DNA from: Silvibacterium dinghuense
Lineage (GTDB): Bacteria > Acidobacteriota > Terriglobia > Terriglobales > Acidobacteriaceae
NCBI RefSeq assembly: GCF_004123295.1
Contig: NZ_SDMK01000004.1
Coordinates: forward strand, 1-64,000
DNA length: 64,000 nt
Direction of reading: 5' to 3'
The notes under the pieces: model-generated
Database searches by the model: none
Told to the model about the DNA's origin: nothing
What the model saw: only the letters and a program-made list of their open reading frames with translations
Program-made: the position numbers and the translations under genes
Shown here: positions 17,145 through 26,432 of the stretch, in pieces
Numbering within the stretch: the first letter of the stretch is position 1
Layout of the letters: every line of letters starts with the position of its first letter

Positions 17145-20100
17145 TCAATAGAGCAGCGACACGCTGGGTGAAGTCGTCAACGGACTCGTATTGAGCAACA
17201 CGAATCTGTCAGGAGAAATGGCGTAGATCACGGTTGTGCCGTCTCCGAGCAGGTAGCGTCCTGCCGTTGCCGGGGTGGTGTTGCTGTTCGGATCAGAGAG
17301 TGTATAGGTGGTGGTGGTAGTTTCGCCGAGTTCCAGCACATTGATCGTGCCCACTCCGACATTCATGTCGAGGGTGTAACTCGCCTTACCGGCTCCATTT
17401 GCAGTGAAATATCCCGACGTATTGATACTGGCCAGCGAACTTGCCGGGATCGTGGAATCGACGAACGTTCCATCGAGTGTCGACAGGCTGAACGGCGAAC
17501 CCGTCTGCTGCTCGATGTGTCCGAGACCGGCGTAACTGCTCTCGAGGAAATAGCCGGTTCCAGGACTGGTGAGATAGACGATGCGCGGTGCCGGCGGCCC
17601 TGTAGGCAGACCAAGGATGGCAAGCAGCGTAGCAATCAGGCTCGGCGGCTGAGGATAGTCCAGCTCGCTGCGTCCATTGCTCGCAACCTCGCAGGTAGAC
17701 GTTCCGGTTGCAGTGGAGTTGCCCAGCAACGCCTGCAGCAGCGTGCTGGAGTTGGAGAGGCCGGTGAGGTTATCCACCAGGCTGGTAAGACCCGCGCTAT
17801 CCACGTTGGTCGTATTGCAGGTGCCCGCGCCGTCGCCGCTGGCGCGGAAGATGGTTGCGGTGGAGAAGTTGAGTACGCTCTGCAGTGTGGTTCCGAGCAG
17901 GCCAGGATCGGACTGTGCATTCTCATATCCGATAAACGGCCCATTCAGATCCGTGTTCGAGAAGCTGCTCATGGTCTGCAGCTGCGCCGTGCCGGCCAGC
18001 AGAGAGTAGGCGGAGTGCTTGTCGGTTGACATCACGAACGCCTCGTTCGCATTCACGATGTAGACCGCGTAGTCCGACGGATATACACCGTCAGAGATGC
18101 TGGAGTTACTGAGCGTCATCGCCAGTCGCCCATTCTGGTCGGCAGCCTCGTAGCTGCCGGTCAGCGGTGCATTCGGGAAATTCACGCTCGCGATGTTGGC
18201 ATCGGCCGCGCCGGTGCTGATCGTACCGGCACCGTCCGTGGTGAACTGACCTACCGTCGCCACAGGCCCGGAAGCGATGCCAATGGTGCAGGAGACCAGG
18301 CAGGGAGTGTCACCCGAGAATCCAAAGGCATAACTGCCTTTGAGTCCGGCGGAGTAAGCGGAGGTGGTCTGCGCCAGGAGCGAGCCGCTGCCCTTGGTGC
18401 CTACCAGTTGGTCGTCGTCGTACTCAATCAGGCTGCCCTGCGTGGAGACCGTCGCCGGCGATACAGGAGCCTTGAGCGAGATGGCATAGGTGAAGGTCTG
18501 ATCGGTCGTGCCGTCCGAATTCAGAGTTGTGATGGTGATGAAGCCCCGGCTGTCGGAGTTCACGATGTAGGTGCCAAGGAATGTCTGCGTTGCCACCGTG
18601 GTTCCGGCAGGCGCCGAAGACTGATGGTTCGCATCCAGCTCGCCGGCCGTGATGCCACCGGTTCCGTCCGCGGTAAAGCTGCCGACGGTCGCCGTCTGGT
18701 AGGCAAGCACTCCGGCCACCACGTCGTCATATCCCTGGAAGAGATACGCATAGGGACCGGTAAGCTCCGAGTCGTTCGGAGAAGACTGATACACGACCAG
18801 GAGGATCAGGTTGTCGGTGGCCGTGGCCCCCTTGCTGTCGGTCACGGTAACGGTGAAGCTGCTAGCACCCGCTGCCGTCGGCGTGCCACTGAGAACGCCG
18901 TCGGAGGCGAGCGTAATGCCTGCCGAAACAGTTCCCGTCGTCACGGCGTAGGTGTAAGGCGCCGTGCCGCCGGTGGCCTGCAGCGTATAGGAGTACGGGG
19001 TGTTCAGGATGGCATTCGGCAGCGTCGCCGCAAGGGTCAGCGTACCGGATGGGTTAATGGTGATGCTTTCGGGACCAGTCACCGTCTTCGCCGGGCTCTC
19101 CGAATCTGTCACCGTCACAGTTACAACACTCGTCTCCGCTGTCGTCGGCGTACCGCTTACCGTGCAGCCGCTCAGCGTAAGACCTGCAGGCAGCGTGCCG
19201 CTATTGATCACGCAGCTGTAAGGCGAGGTGCCACCGCTTACGCCGATCGTGGCGCTATAAGCGATGCCTACCGTACCATTCGGTAGCGTAGAGGTGGTCA
19301 GCGTCAAACTCGCCGGCGAGATCACGATCGTCTCAGGACCGGTTGCCGTCTGCGCCGGGCTTCCGGAGTCCGTCACCTTCACAGTAACGGTGGAAGACCC
19401 GGCTGTGGTCGGCGTGCCGCTCACGGTGCAGCCGCTCAGCGTGAGGCCAGCAGGCAACGTGCCGCTGGTGATCGCGCAGCTGTACGGCGAAGTGCCTCCA
19501 CTGGCGCCGATGGTCGCACTGTAGGGCACTCCTACCGTGCCATTCGGCAGTGTGGTGCTAGTCAGGGTTAGAGTTGCCGGAGAAATCACAATCGTCTCCA
19601 GGCCGGTGACCGTCTGCGCCGGGCTACCCGAATCTGTCACCTTCACGGTTACAGTCGAGCTTCCCGCCGTGGTCGGCGTACCGCTTACCGTGCAGCCATT
19701 CAGGATCAAGCCTGCCGGCAGCGTGCCGCTGGTGATCGCGCAGCTGTACGGCGAAGTGCCTCCACTGGCGCCGATGGTCGCACTGTAGGGCACTCCTACC
19801 GTGCCATTCGGCAGCGTCGTGCTGGTCAGGGTTAGAGTTGCCGGAGAAATCACAATCGTCTCCGGGCCGGTGACCGTCTGCGCCGGGCTACCCGAATCTG
19901 TCACCTTCACGGTTACAGTCGAGCTTCCCGCAGTCGTCGGCGTACCGCTTACCGTGCAGTCGCTCAGAGTAAGGCCAGCAGGCAGCGTGCCACTGGTGAT
20001 CGCGCAGCTGTAGGGCGAGGTTCCGCCGCTGGCACCGATTGTCGCGCTATACGCAACGCCTACCTTGCCGTTCGGCAACGTGGTGCTGGTCAATGTAAGA

Positions 20101-22673
20101 GTTGCCGGAGAGATCACGATCGTCTCCGGGCCAGTAACTGTCTTTGCCGGGCTTCCGGAATCAGTTACCTTCACCGTGACTGTCGAGGTGCCCGCTGTCG
20201 TCGGCGTGCCACTCACGGTGCAACCACTGAGTGCCAGACCCGCAGGCAGCGTACCGCTCGTGATCGCGCAGCTGTAGGGTGATGTTCCGCCGCTGGCACC
20301 GATCGTCGCACTATACGCAACACCCACCGTACCATTCGGAAGCGTGGTGCTGGTCAGGGTTAAGGCCGCTGGAGAGATCACGATCGTCTCCGGACCGCTG
20401 ACTGTATCTGCGGGGCTCGCCGAATCGGTCACCTTCACCGTGACCGTCGACGTCTCCGCTGTTGTTGGCGTACCGCTCACCGTGCAGCCGTTCAGCGTAA
20501 GGCCTGCAGGCAACGTGCCGCTCGTGATCGCGCAGCTGTAGGGTGATGTTCCACCGCTGGCTCCGATGGTCGCGCTATACGCAACGCCCACCGTACCGTT
20601 CGGCAACGTGGTGCTGGTCAAGGTAAGAGTTGCCGGAGAGATCACGATGGTCTCGGGTCCCGTGGCTGTCTTCGCGGGGCTTCCCGAGTCCGTCACCTTT
20701 ACGGTAACCGTCGACGTCTCCGCTGTTGTCGGTGTACCGCTCACCGTGCAACCGCTCAGCGACAGGCCCGCAGGCAGCGTACCGCTGGTGATCGCGCAGC
20801 TGTAGGGCGAAGTTCCACCGCTCGCGCCGATGGTCGCACTATAAGCCACGCCCACCGTGCCGTTCGGCAGTGTCGTTGTCGTAAGAGTCAGGTTCGCCGG
20901 AGAGATCACAATTGTCTCCGGGCCACTGACTGTATCCGCGGGGCTCGCCGAATCGGTCACCTTCACCGTGACCGTCGACGTCTCCGCTGTTGTCGGTGTA
21001 CCGCTCACCGTGCAACCGCTCAGCGACAGGCCCGCAGGCAGCGTACCGCTGGTGATCGCGCAGCTGTAGGGCGAAGTTCCACCGCTCGCGCCGATGGTCG
21101 CACTATAAGCCACGCCCACCGTGCCGTTCGGCAGTGTCGTTGTCGTAAGAGTCAGGTTCGCCGGAGAGATCACAATTGTCTCCGGGCCACTGACTGTATC
21201 CGCGGGGCTCGCCGAATCGGTCACCTTCACCGTGACCGTCGACGTCTCCGCTGTTGTCGGTGTACCGCTCACCGTGCAACCGCTCAGCGACAGGCCCGCA
21301 GGCAGTGTACCGCTGGTGATCGCGCAGCTGTAGGGCGAGGTTCCACCGCTGGCTCCGATCGTCGCGCTGTAGGCAACGCCGACCGTGCCGTTCGGCAGCG
21401 TGGTGCTGGTCAAAGTTAAGGTGGCCGGAGAGATCACAATCGTCTCTGGGCCAGTGACGGTATTCGCCGGACTTGCCGAATCGGTCGCCTTCACTGTAAC
21501 CGTCGAAGAACCTGCTGTTGTCGGAGTGCCGCTCACCGTGCAGCCGCTCAGCGAAAGTCCTGCAGGCAGCGTGCCGCTGGTGATCGCGCAGCTGTAGGGC
21601 GAGGTTCCACCGCTCACGCCGATCGTCGCACTGTAAGCGACGCCCACCGTGCCGTTGGGAAGCGTCGTGGTCGTGAGAGTCAGCGTGCTAGTTGCCGCAT
21701 TCACGGTGATCGACGCCGAGGCCGTGGCTGTAGCGCCGGTAGAATCCTGCACCTGGACAACGAAGGTCGAAGATCCCGCTGTCGTCGGAGTACCAGAGAT
21801 CACTCCGGTCGAAGCAGAGATCGTGAGCCCGGCAGGCAGCGTGCCTGATGCGATGCTCCAGGTATAAGGCGTCACACCGCCGCTTGCAGTCAGCGAAGTC
21901 GTGTATGCAACACCAACCGTGCCGGGAGGCTGTACGCCACCGGTCAGCGTCAAAGGCGTCGTGGTACCGGAAGTAGAAACAGTGATGGTCTCGTTTACCG
22001 TCGCGGTATAGGGCGTCACGCTCTGGTCGACAACCTGCACCACAAATGTCGATGTGCCCTGCGTCGTCGGAGTACCCGAGATCACACCCGTGCTGGCATT
22101 GAAGGTCAAACCATCCGGCAGCGATCCACTCGCGAGGCTCATCGTCAGCGTGCCCGTGCCGCCGCTCGGCGTAAGCGTCGCTGAGTATGCCGTGCCAACC
22201 GTGCCCGCGGGCAGCGATCCGCTAATCTTCGGATCGGGGTTGACTGTAACGCTGACCGTGCGCGAATTCGAGGTATTCGCAATGCCAGCCGTCAACGTAA
22301 CCTGCGACTGCGATGTGATGCCCGACGGAGCAGTATAGGTCACATCCGTACCGGTAGTGGCGGAGAGACTGCCACATGCGCTCCCACTGCAACTTGCTCC
22401 AGCAATGGCCCAGGAAATCGTCTCGGTCCCGGAAAGATTCGCTGTAATGCCAACCGACTGGCCCGCATCCATCGTGATCGAAGATGCAGAGAGCGAAGTA
22501 ATCCCATTACCGGCATAGCCGCTCGCGCCGCAGCCCGCAAGAACAATCGTAAAAGCGGATACCAGCAGGGCAGCACTTATGCCGACACCACTTCGAGCTA
22601 TCTTCAGGAGGCGGGAGCTATAACTCGCATCTACTTTTTCGGGGGACGACAGGAAAGGTTTGGCCTTAAACAT
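17145..22673 (-). CDS. Giant lipoprotein with 13 He_PIG Ig-like repeats
   Basis: About 1,842 residues from ATG 22673, which has AAGGAG ten bases upstream; the longer frame from 22781 is unlikely. A lipobox (TIVLAGCGASG) predicts lipid anchoring. After a short Ig-like region come 13 putative-Ig He_PIG domains of about 88 residues: two divergent ones, ten near-identical ones (LPNGTVGVAYSATIGASGG, then SGTLPAGL and SGTPTTA) and one more divergent one. The last roughly 570 residues contain about three diverged copies of a module with GSYAF and VGQFTTDGAGTIS, seen in acidobacterial surface proteins. It is likely a cell-surface adhesin or carbohydrate-interacting stalk. The ligand is unknown. It is followed by the OmpA-family gene. 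Confidence 0.88.
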   Translation of the reverse strand: MFKAKPFLSSPEKVDASYSSRLLKIARSGVGISAALLVSAFTIVLAGCGASGYAGNGITSLSASSITMDAGQSVGITANLSGTETISWAIAGASCSGSACGSLSATTGTDVTYTAPSGITSQSQVTLTAGIANTSNSRTVSVTVNPDPKISGSLPAGTVGTAYSATLTPSGGTGTLTMSLASGSLPDGLTFNASTGVISGTPTTQGTSTFVVQVVDQSVTPYTATVNETITVSTSGTTTPLTLTGGVQPPGTVGVAYTTSLTASGGVTPYTWSIASGTLPAGLTISASTGVISGTPTTAGSSTFVVQVQDSTGATATASASITVNAATSTLTLTTTTLPNGTVGVAYSATIGVSGGTSPYSCAITSGTLPAGLSLSGCTVSGTPTTAGSSTVTVKATDSASPANTVTGPETIVISPATLTLTSTTLPNGTVGVAYSATIGASGGTSPYSCAITSGTLPAGLSLSGCTVSGTPTTAETSTVTVKVTDSASPADTVSGPETIVISPANLTLTTTTLPNGTVGVAYSATIGASGGTSPYSCAITSGTLPAGLSLSGCTVSGTPTTAETSTVTVKVTDSASPADTVSGPETIVISPANLTLTTTTLPNGTVGVAYSATIGASGGTSPYSCAITSGTLPAGLSLSGCTVSGTPTTAETSTVTVKVTDSGSPAKTATGPETIVISPATLTLTSTTLPNGTVGVAYSATIGASGGTSPYSCAITSGTLPAGLTLNGCTVSGTPTTAETSTVTVKVTDSASPADTVSGPETIVISPAALTLTSTTLPNGTVGVAYSATIGASGGTSPYSCAITSGTLPAGLALSGCTVSGTPTTAGTSTVTVKVTDSGSPAKTVTGPETIVISPATLTLTSTTLPNGKVGVAYSATIGASGGTSPYSCAITSGTLPAGLTLSDCTVSGTPTTAGSSTVTVKVTDSGSPAQTVTGPETIVISPATLTLTSTTLPNGTVGVPYSATIGASGGTSPYSCAITSGTLPAGLILNGCTVSGTPTTAGSSTVTVKVTDSGSPAQTVTGLETIVISPATLTLTSTTLPNGTVGVPYSATIGASGGTSPYSCAITSGTLPAGLTLSGCTVSGTPTTAGSSTVTVKVTDSGSPAQTATGPETIVISPASLTLTTSTLPNGTVGIAYSATIGVSGGTSPYSCVINSGTLPAGLTLSGCTVSGTPTTAETSVVTVTVTDSESPAKTVTGPESITINPSGTLTLAATLPNAILNTPYSYTLQATGGTAPYTYAVTTGTVSAGITLASDGVLSGTPTAAGASSFTVTVTDSKGATATDNLILLVVYQSSPNDSELTGPYAYLFQGYDDVVAGVLAYQTATVGSFTADGTGGITAGELDANHQSSAPAGTTVATQTFLGTYIVNSDSRGFITITTLNSDGTTDQTFTYAISLKAPVSPATVSTQGSLIEYDDDQLVGTKGSGSLLAQTTSAYSAGLKGSYAFGFSGDTPCLVSCTIGIASGPVATVGQFTTDGAGTISTGAADANIASVNFPNAPLTGSYEAADQNGRLAMTLSNSSISDGVYPSDYAVYIVNANEAFVMSTDKHSAYSLLAGTAQLQTMSSFSNTDLNGPFIGYENAQSDPGLLGTTLQSVLNFSTATIFRASGDGAGTCNTTNVDSAGLTSLVDNLTGLSNSSTLLQALLGNSTATGTSTCEVASNGRSELDYPQPPSLIATLLAILGLPTGPPAPRIVYLTSPGTGYFLESSYAGLGHIEQQTGSPFSLSTLDGTFVDSTIPASSLASINTSGYFTANGAGKASYTLDMNVGVGTINVLELGETTTTTYTLSDPNSNTTPATAGRYLLGDGTTVIYAISPDRFVLLNTSPLTTSPSVSLLY
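19035..21678 (-). repeat. Ten tandem 264 bp coding repeats
   Basis: The LPNG-encoding position recurs at an exact 264 bp spacing from 19273 to 21649, giving ten copies of an 88-codon unit within the lipoprotein gene. Adjacent copies around 20700-21300 are identical over more than 264 bp. A second identical stretch occurs around 19480-19580 and 19740-19840. This indicates recent duplication or gene conversion, and the repeat number is likely to vary between strains. Confidence 0.93.
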
Positions 22674-22906
22674 CGGGGTATGACTCCTTGACTGATCACA
22701 GGCACACGGCCTCGCGAGCGGCTGAGAGCCGCAGTTCGATAGCCATAAGCACTTATGCGAAGAATTCGCTGACAAGGCCACGCATACGATTCACGCAGCG
22801 AAGTACATCAAGAAGACAGGCAGTACCTAACGATCTGGTTACTTACGTCCAGCCCATAGTATGTCCGCTAGGAACATTTACAACATCAGAAAGAAGAAAT
22901 ATTCAC

Positions 22907-22931
22907 GTTTCAATATCACGGATGACATCAC
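22907..22931. promoter_or_regulatory. Candidate operator, site C of a shared motif
   Basis: GTTTCAATATCACGGATGAC, followed by ATCAC, shares the ATATCAC core and the following GG-YGAY-ATCAC pattern with site A, though it is less similar than sites A and B are to each other. It lies about 235 bp upstream of the lipoprotein gene start and further upstream of the second ribbon-helix-helix gene. Confidence 0.38.
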
Positions 22932-23334
22932 TGTCCGAGCAGATAGAAAAGCGCGCGTGACATAAGTAGCGATATGACCCGTGGCAGGGCGATAGCATTC
23001 CACCCATATAGGCCATCAAGACAAGCACTTACCGACCCGACACTGTACAAATGAGCAAATAAGAGCAAGGCAGGAAAGCTCGCAACTAAGAAATGCGGGA
23101 ATGGCCTTCTATCCATGAATAATCCGAAAGACACGGATTATCATTTACACTCCCAGATCACACAGATATATTTTTTGCGATCCTAACTCTATCAGGCGTC
23201 TTTAACGCAACAGGAACGATTGCAAATCCAAATCCCACACATGACCAAGATAAGAGCAGATTGCCTCTTTGACGCCGTTACTTGTATTCGACAAATATCC
23301 AAGCATGCAGATGCACAGTACTTTTGAAATCGCG

Positions 23335-23360
23335 CTGCCTCCGAAAATATGCGGAGGCAG
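23335..23360 (+). promoter_or_regulatory. Leader hairpin before the second ribbon-helix-helix gene
   Basis: The perfect 9 bp arms CTGCCTCCG (23335-23343) and CGGAGGCAG (23352-23360) surround an 8-base A/T-rich loop. The structure ends 23 bases before the ATG at 23384 and just before the AGGAG ribosome binding site. It could affect mRNA stability or translation, or serve as a dyad protein-binding site. Confidence 0.45.
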
Positions 23361-23383
23361 TATCAGTGAGTCAGGAGTTATGA

Positions 23384-23605
23384 ATGGCTGATGAGTATAA
23401 ACGCCACCACTGCTTTCCGCTTCGCCTTTCCCCGACCATGCGGCAACAAGCGATCAATCTCGCAGAGCGCGAGGGCATTTCGCTCAATCACTTCATCACT
23501 CTGGCTGTCGCGGAGAAAATTACCCGCCTGGAGCACGTACAGGACTCCGAGGGTTCCGCACCCCGGAATATCGTCATCCAGAGCGAAGAGGAGAAACCTG
23601 CTTAA
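23384..23605 (+). CDS. Small ribbon-helix-helix protein, paralogue of the one at 2470
   Basis: A 73-residue protein closely related over residues 8-52 to the product of 2470-2697 (shared CFPLRLS, TMR-QA, GISLNHFI, LAVAEKI and R-EH). The pattern is the ribbon-helix-helix DNA-binding fold of HicB-like antitoxins and Arc/MetJ-type repressors. No toxin gene is next to it. An AGGAG lies about 8 bases before the ATG. The acidic tail (QSEEEKPA) differs from the other copy. It may be a regulator of the pilus and adhesin genes it borders, which is inference from position. Confidence 0.8.
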   Translation: MADEYKRHHCFPLRLSPTMRQQAINLAEREGISLNHFITLAVAEKITRLEHVQDSEGSAPRNIVIQSEEEKPA

Positions 23606-23624
23606 GCTTTTCATGCTTAAGCAG
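23598..23624 (+). terminator. Hairpin overlapping the stop of the small regulator
   Basis: CTGCTTAAGC (23598-23607) and GCTTAAGCAG (23615-23624) form a perfect 10 bp inverted repeat, and the TAA stop lies in the left arm. No T-run follows, so it is a candidate terminator or 3'-end stabiliser rather than a certain one. Confidence 0.5.
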
Positions 23625-23711
23625 CAGACGACAAGAATTTCTCCCACCACGGTCACAAGGACAGGCTCTTGAGAGGCATCACGAAACTAAAGAAAGTATG
23701 TCGAGAAGGGA

Positions 23712-26432
23712 TCAGCCTTCGGGGTCGTAATTCAGGTTTGGCCCAAGCCACCGCTCGACCTCTCGCAGAGACATCCCTTTGCGCTTCTGATAGTCGATAA
23801 CTTGATCGCGGCCGAGCTTGCCAACGCTGAAATAACGCGACTCTGGATGCGCAAAGTAAAGGCCACTAATGCTCGATCCGGGCCACATGGCAAAGGACTC
23901 CGTGATGAGGATGCCGGTCTTCGCCTCAACATCGAGCAGCTCCCAGAGCGTTCCTTTTTCCGTGTGATCCGGGCTTGCCGGGTAGCCAGGTGCCGGACGG
24001 ATGCCACGATACTCTTCCCGAATCAGCTCGGCATTCGTAAAGCGCTCCTCGAGACCATAACCCCACTCATTCCGGACACGCTGGTGGAGACATTCCGCAA
24101 ATGCTTCGGTGAGACGATCCGCGAGTGCCTCGGCCATGATCGCACTGTAGTCATCATGCTGTGCCCGGAAGAGATCGCAAAGCTCGCGCAAGCCGATCCC
24201 ACTCGTGACAGCAAAGGCTCCGACATAATCCGGCAGGCATGTATCCTTCGGTGCGACAAAGTCTGAGAGGCAGCGGCACGGATCGGAACCTTCTCGATTG
24301 GCCTGCTGACGGAGAAAGTGGAATCGTTCGAGTACGGTTGAACGTGCCTCATCCGTATAGAGCTCGATATCGTCGCCAACAGCATTCGCCGGAAACATAC
24401 CATACACACCCCGTGCCGTAATCAGCTTCTCAGCAATGATCCGGTCCAGAAGCGCATTGCCTTCGGCGAAGATCTGGCGTGCCTGGGCTCCCTGCTTTTC
24501 GTCCTCGAGAATGCGCGGGTAGATCCCTTTCAATCCCCAGGCATGGAAGAAAGGTGACCAATCGATATACTCACGCAGCGTTGCGAGCGAAAAATCCTCG
24601 AGTACGCGCACGCCGGTAAATGAGGGTTGCGCGATATCTTCAATCCGCCACTCGATCGGCGTATGCCGCGCACGCGCTTCTTCAATCGGGACTGTCTTCT
24701 GGCGAGGTGCGGCGTGGGCCTTTCTTACTGCTTCATACTCTGCCCGATGCTTCTCTACGAAGGCCTGCCTGTTCTCTTCGCTCAGCAGGCTCGTCGTTAC
24801 CGGCACAGCACGGCTTGCATCAAGCACGTGCACCACCGGCTCACTGTAATGAGGCGCGATCTTAATCGCCGTATGCGCGCGGCTTGTCGTTGCGCCGCCG
24901 ATCAGCAGTGGGATCTTAAAGCTCTGCCGCTCCATCTCCCGCGCCACATGCACCATCTCATCCAGCGACGGAGTAATCAGCCCGCTCAGACCAATAATGT
25001 CGGCATTCTCTGACCTGGCACGCTCGAGGATCTTTTCGGCAGGGACCATGACGCCCATGTCGATGACCTCATAGTTGTTGCATGCCAGCACGACACCAAC
25101 GATGTTCTTGCCGATATCATGAACGTCGCCTTTGACTGTGGCCAGCACAATCTTGCCCTGGGTTCTGACTTCGATCCCGGCTGCGGCCATCGCCTCTTTC
25201 TCGGCCTCCATGAACGGCGTGAGATAGGCAACTGCCTTCTTCATGACGCGGGCCGACTTCACCACCTGCGGCAGGAACATTTTTCCTGCGCCAAAGAGAT
25301 CGCCGACAATACTCATACCCGCCATGAGCGGGCCTTCGATCACTTGCAAAGGGCGTCCCAGCTTGGCGCGCGCTTCTTCCGTGTCGACATCGATATGAGT
25401 ATCGATGCCCTTCACCAGCGCATGAGAGAGACGCTCCTCGACGGTGCCATGCCGCCACTCTTCCGTCTTTTTTTCAGCAGCAGCGCTGCCTGTGCCCGCC
25501 GCCTTCAGCGCTTCTCCAAAATCCACCAGGCGTTCGGTCGCATCCGGTCTGCGGTTGAGCAGCACATCCTCAACCAGCACCTTCAATTCCGGCTCGATCT
25601 CCTCGTACACCTCGAGCATACCGGCGTTCACAATCCCCATATCCATGCCTGCGGCAATGGCGTGATAGAGAAAAGCCGAGTGCATGGCTTCGCGCACCTT
25701 GTTATTGCCACGAAAGCTGAAGGAGATATTCGAAACGCCGCCACTTACCTTGGCATGCGGCAGGTTTTCCTTGATCCAGCGCGTTGCGCGGATAAAGTCC
25801 ACCGCGTAGTTGTTATGTTCCTCAAGACCCGTGGCGACGGTCAGAATATTCGGGTCAAAGATAATATCTTCCGGCGCGAATCCAACTTCATCTACAAGGA
25901 TGCGGTAGGCACGCTCGCAGATACGGATCTTATCTGCGTAATCCGCAGCCTGTCCCTGCTCATCGAAGGCCATGACCACGGCAGCAGCACCATACTTCAG
26001 CACCGTTGCAGCGTGGCTTTTGAACTTCTCCTCGCCTTCCTTGAGCGAGATAGAATTTACGATGCCCTTGCCCTGCAGACACTTCAAGCCTGCATGAACA
26101 ACCTCCCACTTGGAGGAGTCCACCATGAAGGGCACCTTCGCCACTTCCGGCTCGCTGGCCAGCAGTTGCAGAAAGCGCGTCATAGCCGCAACGCCATCGA
26201 TCATGCCCTCGTCCATGCAGATATCGATAACGTTGGCGCCATTCTCTACCTGCTGACGGGCAATACTTACTGCCTCTTCGTACTTCCCTTCCTTAATCAG
26301 CTTGGCGAACTTCGGCGATCCGGCGACGTTGGTGCGTTCGCCGATCATGATGTAGACACCGGGCTGCTGCGTGAAAGGTTGCGATCCGGAAAGACGTAGA
26401 GGTCTTGGTTCGATCGATGGGAGACTGCTCAT
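23712..26432 (-). CDS. metH: Methionine synthase, folate, cobalamin and reactivation half
   Basis: A 906-residue protein equal to the C-terminal three domains of cobalamin-dependent MetH. The pterin-binding domain is about residues 10-300 ([16 protein letters not shown] and [14 protein letters not shown]). The cobalamin cap and binding domain is about 330-590, with the base-off B12 motif [14 protein letters not shown]. The AdoMet reactivation domain is about 600-900 (EWGYGLEE and [12 protein letters not shown]). Its ATG overlaps the TGA of the upstream homocysteine-domain gene by 4 bases, so the two polypeptides are surely co-translated. Together they make about 1,270 residues, similar to the single-chain E. 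coli enzyme. It transfers methyl groups from methyltetrahydrofolate to homocysteine through B12. Confidence 0.95.
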   Translation of the reverse strand: MSSLPSIEPRPLRLSGSQPFTQQPGVYIMIGERTNVAGSPKFAKLIKEGKYEEAVSIARQQVENGANVIDICMDEGMIDGVAAMTRFLQLLASEPEVAKVPFMVDSSKWEVVHAGLKCLQGKGIVNSISLKEGEEKFKSHAATVLKYGAAAVVMAFDEQGQAADYADKIRICERAYRILVDEVGFAPEDIIFDPNILTVATGLEEHNNYAVDFIRATRWIKENLPHAKVSGGVSNISFSFRGNNKVREAMHSAFLYHAIAAGMDMGIVNAGMLEVYEEIEPELKVLVEDVLLNRRPDATERLVDFGEALKAAGTGSAAAEKKTEEWRHGTVEERLSHALVKGIDTHIDVDTEEARAKLGRPLQVIEGPLMAGMSIVGDLFGAGKMFLPQVVKSARVMKKAVAYLTPFMEAEKEAMAAAGIEVRTQGKIVLATVKGDVHDIGKNIVGVVLACNNYEVIDMGVMVPAEKILERARSENADIIGLSGLITPSLDEMVHVAREMERQSFKIPLLIGGATTSRAHTAIKIAPHYSEPVVHVLDASRAVPVTTSLLSEENRQAFVEKHRAEYEAVRKAHAAPRQKTVPIEEARARHTPIEWRIEDIAQPSFTGVRVLEDFSLATLREYIDWSPFFHAWGLKGIYPRILEDEKQGAQARQIFAEGNALLDRIIAEKLITARGVYGMFPANAVGDDIELYTDEARSTVLERFHFLRQQANREGSDPCRCLSDFVAPKDTCLPDYVGAFAVTSGIGLRELCDLFRAQHDDYSAIMAEALADRLTEAFAECLHQRVRNEWGYGLEERFTNAELIREEYRGIRPAPGYPASPDHTEKGTLWELLDVEAKTGILITESFAMWPGSSISGLYFAHPESRYFSVGKLGRDQVIDYQKRKGMSLREVERWLGPNLNYDPEG

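Larger units (their letters stand above)
22674..23383. promoter_or_regulatory. Divergent intergenic region, lipoprotein gene and second ribbon-helix-helix gene
   Basis: About 710 bp with no supported gene. It must carry the promoter of the lipoprotein-OmpA unit on the minus strand and of the small regulator on the plus strand. It contains motif site C (22907-22931), an 8 bp inverted repeat at 23119-23141 (ATAATCCG/CGGATTAT, 7-base spacer) and a leader hairpin at 23335-23360. Confidence 0.55.

Noticed and set aside
19035-21678. Regular repeats as a possible CRISPR array
   Set aside because: The unit is 264 bp, in frame and fully coding, with no spacers between short repeats.
19264-21867. Serial plus-strand frames of about 70 codons with similar sequence
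   Set aside because: They recur every 264 bp because they are antisense to the Ig-like repeats; they are not a family of small genes.
25119-26399. A 426-codon plus-strand open frame over metH
   Set aside because: It is antisense to conserved MetH domains, and its translation shows no family features.
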